A DNA stretch of 34,055 nt from Pseudomonadota bacterium (GCA_019348195.1 JAHWJX010000022.1:1-34055), one strand, 5' to 3'; numbered from the stretch's first letter, positions 24,678 through 33,387 are shown. Numbers and translations: made by a program. Notes: generated by a model not told the origin, from the sequence alone.

Positions 24678-26005
24678 CGGGCGGCTCCGGCCGCGGCTCC
24701 CGTCTGGGGTTGGGCTTGAGGTTGGGGCTGCGCCGGCAAGGCGCGGGCGTTGTTTCCGCGGAACACCTCCGGAGGCAGGATGATGGGCGCGCTGGCCCCG
24801 CCCTGGCTGTCGACCACCACCTTGTTGGAGTCGCGCAGCACACGTTCCATGGTCTCGAGGTAGAGCCGCTCGCGGGTGACGCCCGGCGCCGCGCGGTATT
24901 CGGAATAGACCTGGTTGAAGCGGGCGGCGGAGCCTTCCGCCTCGCGGGCGACCCGCTCCCGGTAACCCTCGGCCTGCTGGCGGATGGCGGCGGCGTCGCC
25001 GATGGCTTCGTTGACCACGCGGTTGCGGTAGGTGTTGGCCTCGTTGACAGAGGCCTCGGCGTTCTGGCCGGCGCGGGCCACGTCGCGGAAGGCGTCGATC
25101 ACCTCGCGCGGCGGCTCCGCGCCCACGATCTGCACCTCGACGATGTTCACGCCGGCGCCGTACTGGTCGAGGATCGACTGCATCAACTCGGCCGCCTGGG
25201 TCTGCACCTGGCCGCGGCCGGTGGAGACCACCGACTGGAAGGGCGTGCGGCCGACGACTTCACGCATCGCGCTCTCCGCCACCATCTCGACGCTGCCTTC
25301 GGGATCGCTGACCCGGAACAGGTAGTTGTCGGCGTCCGACACCCGCCAGAGCACGGCGAAGGTCATCTGCACGATGTTCTCGTCGCCCGTCAGCATTAGG
25401 CTTTCTTCCGGCCGGTCCGTGGCGCCCGCGCCTCCGATGGCGAGCTGGTTCAGCGTGGTCACCGGCACCGTCTGGGCATGCTCGACCGGCCAGGGCAGCC
25501 TCACCTTGAGGCCGGGCGATTCCGTTCGCGCATAGACGCCGAAGCGCGTCACCACCGCCTGCTCATTGGGCTGGACGATGTACACGCCCGTGAGCGCCCA
25601 AAGCCCCACAGCCGCCCCCACGATCACAGCCACGGCCCCCGGGCGCACGCCGCGCCCGTTCGGATGGCGGAAGAAGCGCCGCGCCCGCTCGCTCCATTCG
25701 CGCTGAAGCGCCTCGAACTCCTTGCTGCGCTCCGATCCCCCCCCGGCGCCCAATGGCGTCAGCTTGGGCCGCTCAGGCCGCCGCCGCGGCCCCGCGCCGG
25801 GCGTTGCGGGTCGTCCGACCCGAGGTCCTGAAGGCTCGGCGCCGCCCGCCGGAGGCGGCGACGCGCCCCAAGGGCTGCGGGGTCCCGGTCCGCCCTCAGC
25901 GCCCGGTCGGGCTCCGCCCCCCTCCGGCCGGCCGTCGTCGTCACCCCCGGAGCCCTCCGGCGGCGCGCCCCAAGGGCCGGGTTTGACGTTGTCGTTCCAG
26001 GGCAT
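24674..26005 (-). CDS. hflK: HflK, membrane protease modulator subunit (SPFH/band 7)
   Basis: A 443-residue partner of HflC. A Gly/Pro/Arg-rich cytoplasmic N-terminus of about 125 residues is followed by one membrane segment (about 126-147). The band-7 domain starts at VQPNEQAVVTRFG and includes LPWPVE, MLTGDENIVQMTFAVLWRV and GVNIVEVQIVGAEPP. A helical coiled region (about 330-395) and a Gln/Pro/Ala-rich tail close the protein. The N-terminus MPWNDN...GPWG is typical of HflK. It is the first gene of hflK-hflC-miaA, divergent from the mrp-type ATPase. Confidence 0.96.
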   Translation of the reverse strand: MPWNDNVKPGPWGAPPEGSGGDDDGRPEGGGARPGAEGGPGPRSPWGASPPPAGGAEPSGPRVGRPATPGAGPRRRPERPKLTPLGAGGGSERSKEFEALQREWSERARRFFRHPNGRGVRPGAVAVIVGAAVGLWALTGVYIVQPNEQAVVTRFGVYARTESPGLKVRLPWPVEHAQTVPVTTLNQLAIGGAGATDRPEESLMLTGDENIVQMTFAVLWRVSDADNYLFRVSDPEGSVEMVAESAMREVVGRTPFQSVVSTGRGQVQTQAAELMQSILDQYGAGVNIVEVQIVGAEPPREVIDAFRDVARAGQNAEASVNEANTYRNRVVNEAIGDAAAIRQQAEGYRERVAREAEGSAARFNQVYSEYRAAPGVTRERLYLETMERVLRDSNKVVVDSQGGASAPIILPPEVFRGNNARALPAQPQPQAQPQTGAAAGAAR

Positions 26006-26117
26006 CAGCGTTCCCGAAGCCCGGCGCGGCCTGGGGCTGCGGCGGGCGGCTTGTCATTGTTGACTTGGGTACGGATATGAGCGGCGCACCGGAACAGTTC
26101 AAGAAAACTCACCGCGC
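26006..26117. other. Divergent intergenic region between hflK and mrp
   Basis: This 112-base gap must hold promoters for both directions. TTGACT at 26060-26065 on the plus strand is a fair -35-like hexamer pointing at mrp, but no convincing -10 follows at the proper spacing. No further element could be supported. Confidence 0.35.
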
Positions 26118-27245
26118 ATGGCCTCCCTGCTGACGCCCGACCGCGGCGCGCTGCTTCAAGCTCTCGACACCGTCACCGACCCGCTCACCGGCTTGGGTCT
26201 GCAAGCCGCGGGCCGAGTGACCAAGCTCGAGCTGGGTTTCGGCCGCGCCGCCGTCCGCCTGGAGGCGCCGCCCGAAGCCGACCCTCGCTATGCGACCCTG
26301 CCCGAGGCGGTGGAGCGGGCGCTGCGCTCCGTGCCGGGCGTGCACCGCGCCCATGTGGTCATGGCGCCCCAGGCCCGACCGCCCACGGCGGAGCAGCCCA
26401 CCGTTCGGGTGCGCAAGGGCGCGCGCCTGTCGTCCGAAGCCCAGGACCAGACCCGTTTCGCCCGCGGGGCCGCCCAGCCGATCGCCCATGTTCGGCGCGT
26501 GGTGGCGGTGGCCAGCGGCAAGGGCGGCGTGGGCAAGTCGACCGTAGCCGTGAACCTCGCCTGCGCCCTGGCCGCGCTCGGCTTCCGGGTGGGGGTGGCG
26601 GACGCGGACGTTTATGGCCCTTCCCTGCCCCGGATGCTGGGCCTGGACGCCGATCCGGAGATCGGACCTGACAAGAAATTGATCCCCGTCCCGGCCTGGG
26701 GCGTGTGGGTCATGAGCATCGGCTTCATGGTCGACGAAGGCGCGCCCATGATCTGGCGCGGGCCCATGGCCTCCTCCGCCGTCAACCAGATCCTGCACGA
26801 AACGGCCTGGGGCTCGGAGGACGAGCCGCTGGACGTGCTCCTGGTCGATCTCCCGCCCGGCACCGGGGATGTCCAGCTCACCCTGGTGCAGAAGGTGGAG
26901 CTCGCCGGCGCCGTGATCGTCTCCACCCCGCAGGAGATCGCCTTGATCGACGCCCGCCGCGCCGCGGCCATGTTCGGCAAGACGGGCGTGCCCATCCTGG
27001 GCGTGGTGGAGAACATGGCCTTCCTCCCCGACCCGGCCGGCGGCGCTCCGATCGAGATCTTCGGCCGCGGCGGCGCCCGACGGGAGGCCGAGCGCCTCCG
27101 GGTCCCCTTTCTGGGTGAAATCCCCATCGACCCTGCGCTGCGCGCCGGCGCCGACGCGGGGCGCCCGCTGGTCGCCACGGACCCGAACAGCCCAACGGCG
27201 CAGGCCTTCATGGAGGTGGCGCGGCGGGTGACCGGAAGGACCTAG
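26118..27245 (+). CDS. mrp: Mrp/ApbC/NBP35-family iron-sulfur cluster carrier P-loop ATPase
   Basis: A 375-residue protein with an N-terminal MIP18/DUF59-like domain (about 8-85), a variable linker (about 85-120), and a ParA/MinD-type ATPase domain. Walker A is GKGGVGKST at 134-142; VADADVYGPSLPRMLG, IWRGPMASSAVNQ, DLPPGTGD and STPQEIALIDARRA are the Mrp signature blocks. The family transfers 4Fe-4S clusters to apoproteins. The Cys-x-x-Cys pair that many members have after the ENM motif is absent: here ENMAFLPDPAGG follows, with no cysteine. Its TAG overlaps the folA stop on the other strand (CTAG at 27242-27245). Confidence 0.93.
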   Translation: MASLLTPDRGALLQALDTVTDPLTGLGLQAAGRVTKLELGFGRAAVRLEAPPEADPRYATLPEAVERALRSVPGVHRAHVVMAPQARPPTAEQPTVRVRKGARLSSEAQDQTRFARGAAQPIAHVRRVVAVASGKGGVGKSTVAVNLACALAALGFRVGVADADVYGPSLPRMLGLDADPEIGPDKKLIPVPAWGVWVMSIGFMVDEGAPMIWRGPMASSAVNQILHETAWGSEDEPLDVLLVDLPPGTGDVQLTLVQKVELAGAVIVSTPQEIALIDARRAAAMFGKTGVPILGVVENMAFLPDPAGGAPIEIFGRGGARREAERLRVPFLGEIPIDPALRAGADAGRPLVATDPNSPTAQAFMEVARRVTGRT

Positions 27246-27757
27246 GCTCGCTCGAGCACGCGGAAGAGGAAGGGGTGGTCGTCCGCCTCCCCGGCCGGAT
27301 GAGCCTCCCTTCGCAGCTCCCGCCAGGCGCCCACGTCGAAGTCCGGGAAACGAGCGTCGCCCTCCACCTCCGTGTCCACCTCGGTCAGGTACAGTCGCCG
27401 GGCCTTGGGCAGGGCCAGGGCGAAGATGGCCTCCCCGCCGATCACGCAGACCTCCTCGACGCCGTCGTCCCTGGCCTGCTCGCGCGCGATGGAGAGCGCC
27501 TCGTCCCACCGCTCGCAGGCGAGCGCACCCTCGGGCTCGAAGGAGGCGTCGCGCGACAGCACGATGTTGGTGCGGCCCGGCAGCGGCTGCTTCTGCAGCG
27601 AGGCCCAGGTCTTTCGGCCCATGATCACCGGTTTGCCCATGGTCGACGCCTTGAACAGCGCCATGTCGCTCTTCAGCCGCCAGGGCAGGCCGCCGGCGCG
27701 GCCGATCACGCCGTTGCGCGCGCGCGCGACCACAATCGCCAGAACCGGACCGGCCAT
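27242..27757 (-). CDS. folA: Dihydrofolate reductase
   Basis: A 171-residue enzyme reducing dihydrofolate to tetrahydrofolate with NADPH. The typical segments are AIVVARARNGVIGRAGGLPW, KSDMALFK (with the active-site Asp), PVIMGRKTWASL, RTNIVLSRD and VCVIGGEAIFAL. The ATG overlaps the stop of the M14 peptidase gene by one base (TGATG), and thyA lies just upstream, giving the order thyA-M14-folA. ThyA oxidises methylene-tetrahydrofolate to dihydrofolate, which this enzyme recycles. Confidence 0.97.
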   Translation of the reverse strand: MAGPVLAIVVARARNGVIGRAGGLPWRLKSDMALFKASTMGKPVIMGRKTWASLQKQPLPGRTNIVLSRDASFEPEGALACERWDEALSIAREQARDDGVEEVCVIGGEAIFALALPKARRLYLTEVDTEVEGDARFPDFDVGAWRELRREAHPAGEADDHPFLFRVLERA

Positions 27758-29559
27758 CAGCGCTCAATCCCGACGGGATAGAGCAGGTGTCGTTCGTCGT
27801 AGTAGGGCGAGCGCTGGTAGAACCAGGCCAGCCGCGCGTCGCCGTCCGCCGCGAACTTGGGATCAGCCTTGAGCGCGGCCTGGAACTCCGCCTTCAGCTG
27901 TGGATCGGCCGCCAGCATGCGCTCGGCGAGCGGCGCCACCGCATAGCCCTCGATGTATTCCGTTCTCTGCAGGATCTCCGGAAAAAAGCCCCAGGCCCAG
28001 AGGCTTTCGTCGCTTTCCGGCTCCAGCAGCAGAACCGCCAGCTCCCCCAGCGGCTGGTCGGTCGGCACCCGCACCGAGCCCGCCGGATAGGCCTCGGTCC
28101 GCCGCTCCCGGATGAACCCGCCGGCGCGCACCGCCACCCGCCCTTCGTTGACGTTGGGCGCCAGGCTCGCGGCCGAGAACCGGACCAACTCCACGGGCAC
28201 CGCCCGAGCCTGCGCCAGGGTCTCCACCCGCACCCCGTGCAGCTTGAGCCGCTCGATCACCTCCGGCTTGGTCGCGGGGACCCAGTAGGCGCGCGGCCGC
28301 TGAACGCTGGCGGCGACCTGCTGACCGAACACCGGCACGCGCATGGGCGCCCCCGGCCGGCCCGTGAACCGCACTTCCCGCCGGCCGGACGCGGGCGAGG
28401 CGTAGAGTTCCTGCTGGATCGGCAGGAACTCAAAGGTCCCGGTCGGCGTCTCGCCCGGCTTGCTCGCGACCGGCACGACCGTCGGCCGCAGCGCCGCGTC
28501 CGCCGCCACCGCCGCCTGCAGCGCCCGCCCCTGCCGGCCCAAGAGCCGCAGGCTCTCCTCGACGAAGACATAGGTCCCCAGCACCCGCCGGCGGTACGGT
28601 TTCAGCGAATGGGTTTCGAGCAGCACCGTCGGCAGCCGCCGCAGGTCGCCGTAGCCGGTCGAGAACCGCGCCCCGCTGGGAGCGATCACGATCCCCTTGG
28701 CCGGATCGCGTGCGTCCACCGTGTTGATGTACGGCCCCGGCACGTGTCCCTGCCGCTTCAGCCCCGCCTCCAGCGCGGGCCGGTACACGCCGTCCAGCCA
28801 GCGCCCCACCGCGACCGATCGGGCGCCCCGCCCGCCATAGCCGTTGAAGTCGAAGGTGATGTCCTGCTGGTAGTCCAGACCGTCGGTGACGTGCAGGTCC
28901 AGATACAGGTCCGGCTCCCACCGCCGTATCAACCCCAGCATGGCCCGCATCTCCGGGGTGTCGGCCTTGAGGTAATCCCGGTTCAGGTTCAGATTCTGCG
29001 CGGTTGTCCGCCACCCCTGGCTGACCGGCCCCCGCTGGTTCGGGCGATTGTAGGGGCTGGTCCGCTCATGACCGTCGGCGTTGAACACCGGCACGAACAG
29101 CAGGTTCGCCCCGTCCAGCAGCGCGTCCTTGCCCCGGAAGGCCATGTCGCGGAGCAGCATCAGCCCGGCGTCCTTGCCGTCGATCTCGCCCGCGTGGATC
29201 CCCGCCTGCGCCAACAGGGTGGGCTTGGCCGAATCGAAGCGCCGCCCCTTGGACGCGATCACGACCCACAGCTCCCGCCCCTGCGCCGTACGCCCGAACA
29301 CCTCCATCCGGATCAGAGGCGAGGCCGCATCCAGCCGCCGGAGCCAGGCGATCGTCTCATTATACGACGGCGTAGCCGTCAGCCCCGTCCGCTCCGAAGG
29401 CGTGATCCACGGGTGGTCGGCCGGCGCCGCCAGTTGCTCGCTGGCCCCGCTCCAGGCGGGCGCGGGCGGTAGGATGTCCTCCGGCCGCACCCCCGTCTGC
29501 GCCAGAGCGGCCGAGCTGAGGGACAGGGTCGTGATCAAGGCGAGGAAGGCGCGCATCAT
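27757..29559 (-). CDS. M14-family zinc carboxypeptidase-like protein, exported
   Basis: A 600-residue protein with a clear signal peptide (MMRAFLALITTLSLSSAALAQ). An M14 peptidase domain follows: zinc ligands His122 and Glu125 in GIHAGEIDGK, His223 in LDLHVTDG, and probable catalytic Glu315 in VLLETHSLK. FVPVFNADGHER and QNLNLNRDYLK are further family segments. The last 270 residues are a separate region of unknown fold. It probably trims peptides in the periplasm; specificity is unknown. The start is fixed by the signal peptide and by GAAGAAGGA before ATG 29559; the open frame upstream of it only shadows thyA. It sits between thyA and folA with a 32-base gap and a 1-base overlap. Confidence 0.92.
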   Translation of the reverse strand: MMRAFLALITTLSLSSAALAQTGVRPEDILPPAPAWSGASEQLAAPADHPWITPSERTGLTATPSYNETIAWLRRLDAASPLIRMEVFGRTAQGRELWVVIASKGRRFDSAKPTLLAQAGIHAGEIDGKDAGLMLLRDMAFRGKDALLDGANLLFVPVFNADGHERTSPYNRPNQRGPVSQGWRTTAQNLNLNRDYLKADTPEMRAMLGLIRRWEPDLYLDLHVTDGLDYQQDITFDFNGYGGRGARSVAVGRWLDGVYRPALEAGLKRQGHVPGPYINTVDARDPAKGIVIAPSGARFSTGYGDLRRLPTVLLETHSLKPYRRRVLGTYVFVEESLRLLGRQGRALQAAVAADAALRPTVVPVASKPGETPTGTFEFLPIQQELYASPASGRREVRFTGRPGAPMRVPVFGQQVAASVQRPRAYWVPATKPEVIERLKLHGVRVETLAQARAVPVELVRFSAASLAPNVNEGRVAVRAGGFIRERRTEAYPAGSVRVPTDQPLGELAVLLLEPESDESLWAWGFFPEILQRTEYIEGYAVAPLAERMLAADPQLKAEFQAALKADPKFAADGDARLAWFYQRSPYYDERHLLYPVGIER

Positions 29560-29591
29560 GCGTCCTTCTTCGGGCGGCCCGAGCGTGGCGT

Positions 29592-30431
29592 CTAGACCGC
29601 CACCGCCGCCTTGATGTGCGGATGGGCCTGGTATCCCTCCAGCGCGAAATCCTCGTACGCGAAGGCGAACAGGTCGTCCCTGGGCGCGATCCGCATCCGC
29701 GGCGCCGCGTAGGGCGTCCGCCTCAGCTGCTCGCGCGCCTGCTCCAGATGATTCGAATACAGGTGGGCGTCGCCCAGGGTGTGCACGAACTCGCCCGCTT
29801 GCAGCCCCGTCACCTGGGCCACCATCAGGGTCAGCAGCGCGTAGCTGGCGATGTTGAAGGGCACGCCCAGGAAGACGTCGCCCGAGCGCTGGTACAGCTG
29901 GCAGGACAGCCGCCCCTGCGAGACGTAGAACTGGAACAGGCAGTGGCAGGGCGGCAAGGCCATGTCCTCCACCTCCGCCGGATTCCAGGCGCTGACGATC
30001 AGCCGTCGGCTCATCGGGTTGGCGCCGATCGCCTCCACCACGCCGGCGATCTGGTCGACCACCCGCCCGTCGGGCGCCGCCCATGACCTCCACTGCTTTC
30101 CGTAGACCGGCCCGAGTTCGCCTTCCGAATCAGCCCACTCGTCCCAGATCCTGACGCCGCGATCCTGCAGCCAGCGGACGTTGGTGTCGCCGCGCAGGAA
30201 CCACAGCAGCTCATGGATGATCGACTTCAGGTGCAGCTTCTTGGTCGTCAGCAGCGGAAAGCCATGGGCCAGGTCGAAACGCATCTGCCGCCCGAACACC
30301 GACAGCGTCCCCGTGCCCGTCCGGTCCTCCCGCGCCACCCCGTTGGCCAGGATGTCGGCCAGCAGGTCGAGATAGGGCTGCTCCAACGCTGGCTGCGGAG
30401 CCGACTCGGGACGAACAAGGGCGAGGCTCAT
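29592..30431 (-). CDS. thyA: Thymidylate synthase (ThyA)
   Basis: A 279-residue enzyme making dTMP from dUMP with methylene-tetrahydrofolate. All hallmark blocks are present: [44 protein letters not shown], and [11 protein letters not shown] with catalytic Cys162. [20 protein letters not shown] and HLYSNH are also there. The start is taken at ATG 30431 ([10 protein letters not shown]). An in-frame TTG at 30458 would add nine residues but has no advantage. It heads the thyA-M14-folA unit. Confidence 0.97.
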   Translation of the reverse strand: MSLALVRPESAPQPALEQPYLDLLADILANGVAREDRTGTGTLSVFGRQMRFDLAHGFPLLTTKKLHLKSIIHELLWFLRGDTNVRWLQDRGVRIWDEWADSEGELGPVYGKQWRSWAAPDGRVVDQIAGVVEAIGANPMSRRLIVSAWNPAEVEDMALPPCHCLFQFYVSQGRLSCQLYQRSGDVFLGVPFNIASYALLTLMVAQVTGLQAGEFVHTLGDAHLYSNHLEQAREQLRRTPYAAPRMRIAPRDDLFAFAYEDFALEGYQAHPHIKAAVAV

Positions 30432-30479
30432 GGGCGGACCTTGCGGGAGGGCGCACAACTCCGCAACCGCGGTCTCCTC

Positions 30480-30761
30480 TCAGGGACGAGGTGTTTTCGG
30501 CGCCTCTATGTACCGCCCCGGCGTCACGCGCCCGTCCGGCCCGGCCTCCGCCGGCACATAGACCTTGCCCCGCGTGTCCGGAGCCGTCAGCGCCGTCAGG
30601 AACAGCGATCCGGTCATCAGCCCCACCCCGGCCAGAAACAGCCAAGCGTAGGGCGTGCCCGGCAGGGGCCGCCCCTGCCGCTTCACCCACCAACGATAGG
30701 CGAACCAGATCGCGAACGGCACGGCCACCAGCAGCAGCCGCGCGAACAACAGCCGGATCAT
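30480..30761 (-). CDS. Small membrane protein, DUF6111-like
   Basis: A 93-residue protein with two hydrophobic segments (about 3-21 and 38-60) separated by a basic loop (YRWWVKRQGRPLPG), and a soluble tail ending in proline and lysine. It resembles the small alphaproteobacterial family I know as DUF6111, though I am only moderately sure of the number. Its ATG overlaps the NUDIX stop (ATGA), making it the third gene of a coupled DUF1285-NUDIX-DUF6111-like operon. Function unknown. Confidence 0.8.
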   Translation of the reverse strand: MIRLLFARLLLVAVPFAIWFAYRWWVKRQGRPLPGTPYAWLFLAGVGLMTGSLFLTALTAPDTRGKVYVPAEAGPDGRVTPGRYIEAPKTPRP

Positions 30762-31414
30762 GCCGCCGCCTCCACCTCGTCCAGCAACCGGGCGCGCAAG
30801 GCGCGCAGCATCCCCGCCGTGGCCCCCCAGATCACGCGCTCGTCGTGCGCCACCGCATAGAAGTATCGCCGTCCTGCGTCGAAGTCGTGGAACCGGCGCT
30901 CATAGCGCGCTTCGTCCAGGACCACCTCCAGCGGAACCTCGAAAGCCTCGGCGACCTCCGCGGGGTTCAGCGTCAGGGTGAAAGGCGGCGCGACCAGCCC
31001 CACCACCGGCGTCACCACGAACCCCGTCACCGTTTCATAGGGGCTCGACCGCCCCAAGAGGGTCACCCGCTCCGGCGAGAGCCCCACCTCCTCGCCCGCC
31101 TCGCGTAGACACGCGGCTTCGGCCGTCTCGCCCGGATCGATCCGCCCGCCTGGAAAGGCGATCTGCCCCGCATGTTTGGACATGGCCGCGGCCCGCCGCG
31201 TCAGCAGCACCGTCGGCCCCTCCGCCCGTTCGACGATCGGCACGAGCACCGCAGCCTGAGCGGTCTCCCCCGCCGGGCCCCGCCATCCCGGGTTCAGGTC
31301 GAAATCGGACTGCCTCACGCCGGGCGCCTCCGCCCCCAGGGGGTCCAGGCGCGCCGCCAGTTTCGCGCGCAGCTCCGGCCCGTCCAGCGCCACGCGCTTC
31401 GGTGCTGCGTTCAC
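30758..31414 (-). CDS. NUDIX hydrolase, CoA pyrophosphatase-like (NudL type)
   Basis: A 218-residue NUDIX protein. The Nudix box is complete: GGRIDPGETAEAACLREAGEEVGL, with the REAGEE metal-binding core. The region before it, LLTRRAAAMSKHAGQIAFPGG, is the pattern seen in coenzyme A pyrophosphatases. The likely reaction is cleavage of CoA or a similar nucleotide diphosphate derivative. The start is placed at the GTG that overlaps the DUF1285 stop (GTGA, 31411-31414); a more upstream in-frame GTG at 31441 would lie inside that gene. It is coupled at both ends to its neighbours. Confidence 0.92.
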   Translation of the reverse strand: MNAAPKRVALDGPELRAKLAARLDPLGAEAPGVRQSDFDLNPGWRGPAGETAQAAVLVPIVERAEGPTVLLTRRAAAMSKHAGQIAFPGGRIDPGETAEAACLREAGEEVGLSPERVTLLGRSSPYETVTGFVVTPVVGLVAPPFTLTLNPAEVAEAFEVPLEVVLDEARYERRFHDFDAGRRYFYAVAHDERVIWGATAGMLRALRARLLDEVEAAA

Positions 31415-31968
31415 GCCGCCTCCGGCGGGGCCACCGGCCACCAGGCCCCGTTTGAGCTCACCCCGAACACACGCCCTTCCGGCGTCGCCCGCGGCTGCGC
31501 CAACTCGACCAGCTCATAGAACACCGGCCGCGTCAGCCGCGCCTCCAGCCCCCGCCGCACGTGCAGATAGGGCGCGGGCTCGCCCGTGTCCGGGTCGCTC
31601 TCCACCCGCAGCCCGTGCTCCGGCCCCGCCTCGACGACCTCGCCCACATTGGTGGTGAACCGCAGCGCCTGCCGGTCCTCCGGGCCCACCCAATCCAGCC
31701 GCACCGCCAGAAAGGGCGCGTCCTCCACCGTGATCCTCAGCTTCTCCGCCGGCGTAACCAGGTGATAGCCGTCCGGGTCCAGCCTCAGCACCGTCGAGAA
31801 CAGCCGCACCAGCGCCTCGCGCCCGATGGGCGTCCCCTCATGCATCCAGAGCCCGTCGCGCCGAATCACGATGTCGATCTCGCCGCAGTGCGCCGGATGC
31901 CACAGGTGCACGGGCGGCAACCCCCTCGCCCGCCCCGCGACCGCCGCGACCTGGTCCAGACCACCCAT
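31411..31968 (-). CDS. DUF1285 family protein
   Basis: A 185-residue soluble protein matching DUF1285, a conserved family without a known activity. Recognised by PPVHLWHPAHCGEIDIVIRRDGLWMHEGTPIGR split over residues 18-50, and by GYHLVTPAEKLRITVEDAPF and the closing REALVRL/ELVELAQ regions. It is the first gene of a three-gene overlapping operon with the NUDIX hydrolase and a small membrane protein. In many Alphaproteobacteria the two are neighbours, as far as I recall. The ATG at 31968 is used. Confidence 0.88.
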   Translation of the reverse strand: MGGLDQVAAVAGRARGLPPVHLWHPAHCGEIDIVIRRDGLWMHEGTPIGREALVRLFSTVLRLDPDGYHLVTPAEKLRITVEDAPFLAVRLDWVGPEDRQALRFTTNVGEVVEAGPEHGLRVESDPDTGEPAPYLHVRRGLEARLTRPVFYELVELAQPRATPEGRVFGVSSNGAWWPVAPPEAA

Positions 31969-31974
31969 TCATCA

Positions 31975-32095
31975 CACTTAGAAGCCCGCCCATCGCCGCG
32001 GAAGCGGGGACCCTGGCGTTTTTCCCGCTGACCGCGCCGCCCTCACCGAGCGCCATGGCTCGGCTCCCGCTTTCGCGGGAGCGGGCGGACAGGCT
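31975..32095. repeat. Palindromic intergenic sequence at the start of the MFS gene
   Basis: GCTCCCGC (32063-32070) and GCGGGAGC (32075-32082) form a perfect 8-bp stem with a TTTC loop. Slightly upstream is GCGGAAGCGGGGACCCTGGCG. Both resemble the small palindromic repeat elements scattered between genes in Caulobacterales. The hairpin lies inside the first ten codons if the MFS gene starts at ATG 32055, which favours the later TTG start. Confidence 0.5.
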
Positions 32096-33335
32096 AGGCA
32101 GGCCCGCCTTGCCTTCCTCCAGCCCCTTCCGCCACCGCGACTACAGCCTGTTCTGGGGCGCCCGCTTCGCCGCGAGCCTGGGCATTCAGGCCCAGGCCGT
32201 AACCCTGGGCTGGCAGGTCTATGACGTGGCCCGCGCCGAGCGCACCGTGCCCGAGGCCGCGCTCTGGGTCGGCCTGATCGGCCTGGCCCAGTTCATTCCC
32301 TTGTTCCTGCTATCGCTCCCCGCGGGCGAGCTCGTGGACCGCCGCAGCCGCCGCGGCGCCATGGCCGCCGCGCTCGCCGTGGAAGCGCTCTGCGCCGCCA
32401 CCCTGGCCAGCCTGGCCCTGCTGGACCGTCCTCCGCTCGCCGCCATCTTCGCCGTGGCCGCCCTGTTCGGCGCGGCCCGCGCTTTCATCGCTCCGTCCGG
32501 CGCCGCGCTCGGGCCCATGCTGGTCCCGCGCCAGATCCTGCCCCGCGCCATCGCGGCCAACTCCATAGCCTTTCAGTTCGGCTCCATCGCCGGTCCCGCC
32601 CTGGGCGGCCTCCTGATCGCGCGCTCCTCCAGCCTCTCCTACGGCGTGACCGCCGGGCTTTACCTGTTCGCCGCCGCCCTGCTGCTGCTCATCCGCACCC
32701 ACACCACCCCCGAGCGCCAGCCCGGCTCGCGCGGCAATCTGATCCGCGAAGGCCTGCAGTACGTCTGGCGCACCAAGATCGTCTTCGGCGCCATCTCGCT
32801 GGACTTGGCCGCCGTGCTGCTCGGCGGAGCCACCGCCCTGCTCCCCGTGTTCGCCCGCGACGTGCTGAACGCCGGCCCCGGCGTCTACGGCGCGCTCCGC
32901 GCCGCCCCGGCCGTGGGCGCCGCCATCGTCGCGCTCACCCTGGCGCGCCGTCCCGTGACCCGCTTCGCCGGGCCGTGGATGTTCGGCGCGGTGGCCACCT
33001 TCGGCCTGATGACGATCGTCTTCGCCCTGTCGCGTCAGGTGTGGCTGTCGTTCGCCGCTCTGGCCGTGCTGGGCGCGGCCGACATGGTCAGCGTCTTCAT
33101 TCGCCAGACGCTGATCCAGATCGTCACCCCCGACGCCATGCGCGGCCGCGTGGCCGCCGTCTCCACCCTGTTCATCGGCGCCTCCAACGAGCTGGGCGAG
33201 TTCGAGTCCGGCCTCGTCGCCCGTGTCCTGGGCCCCGTCGGCGCCGCGCTGTTCGGCGGCTTCGGCGCGCTGGCCGTCACCGCGCTCTGGGCCCGCTGGT
33301 TCCCCGACCTCCGCCGCGCGGACCGTCTGGAGTAG
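32055..33335 (+). CDS. MFS exporter, EntS-like (MFS_3 family)
   Basis: A permease of up to 426 residues with about 12 hydrophobic segments. SPFRHRDYSLFWGARFAASLG at the N-terminus, AGELVDRRSRRG in the loop after segment 2, and TPDAMRGRVAAVSTLFIGASNELGEFESG near the end mark the MFS_3 group that includes the enterobactin exporter EntS. Substrates of such proteins vary and cannot be read here. The start is doubtful: ATG 32055 gives about 18 extra residues encoded by a palindrome, whereas a TTG at 32109 gives the usual short N-terminus (MPSSSPFRHRDY). No neighbouring gene suggests a substrate. Confidence 0.87.
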   Translation: MARLPLSRERADRLGRPALPSSSPFRHRDYSLFWGARFAASLGIQAQAVTLGWQVYDVARAERTVPEAALWVGLIGLAQFIPLFLLSLPAGELVDRRSRRGAMAAALAVEALCAATLASLALLDRPPLAAIFAVAALFGAARAFIAPSGAALGPMLVPRQILPRAIAANSIAFQFGSIAGPALGGLLIARSSSLSYGVTAGLYLFAAALLLLIRTHTTPERQPGSRGNLIREGLQYVWRTKIVFGAISLDLAAVLLGGATALLPVFARDVLNAGPGVYGALRAAPAVGAAIVALTLARRPVTRFAGPWMFGAVATFGLMTIVFALSRQVWLSFAALAVLGAADMVSVFIRQTLIQIVTPDAMRGRVAAVSTLFIGASNELGEFESGLVARVLGPVGAALFGGFGALAVTALWARWFPDLRRADRLE

Positions 33336-33354
33336 CCGATCCGGGGCGGGAGAA

Positions 33355-33379
33355 GGACCGCGGAGAAGTCCGCCGGTCC
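33355..33379. terminator. Possible bidirectional terminator hairpin
   Basis: GGACCGCGGA pairs with TCCGCCGGTCC with one bulged C around a GAAG loop, in the gap between the convergent MFS and lipoprotein genes. There is no T-run on either side, so the call rests on position and stem strength. Confidence 0.38.
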
Positions 33380-33387
33380 CGCTGGTC

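Noticed and set aside
26060-26088. TTGACT as a promoter for mrp
   Set aside because: No acceptable -10 element follows at 16-18 bases or at Caulobacter-type spacing, so it is not called as a promoter.
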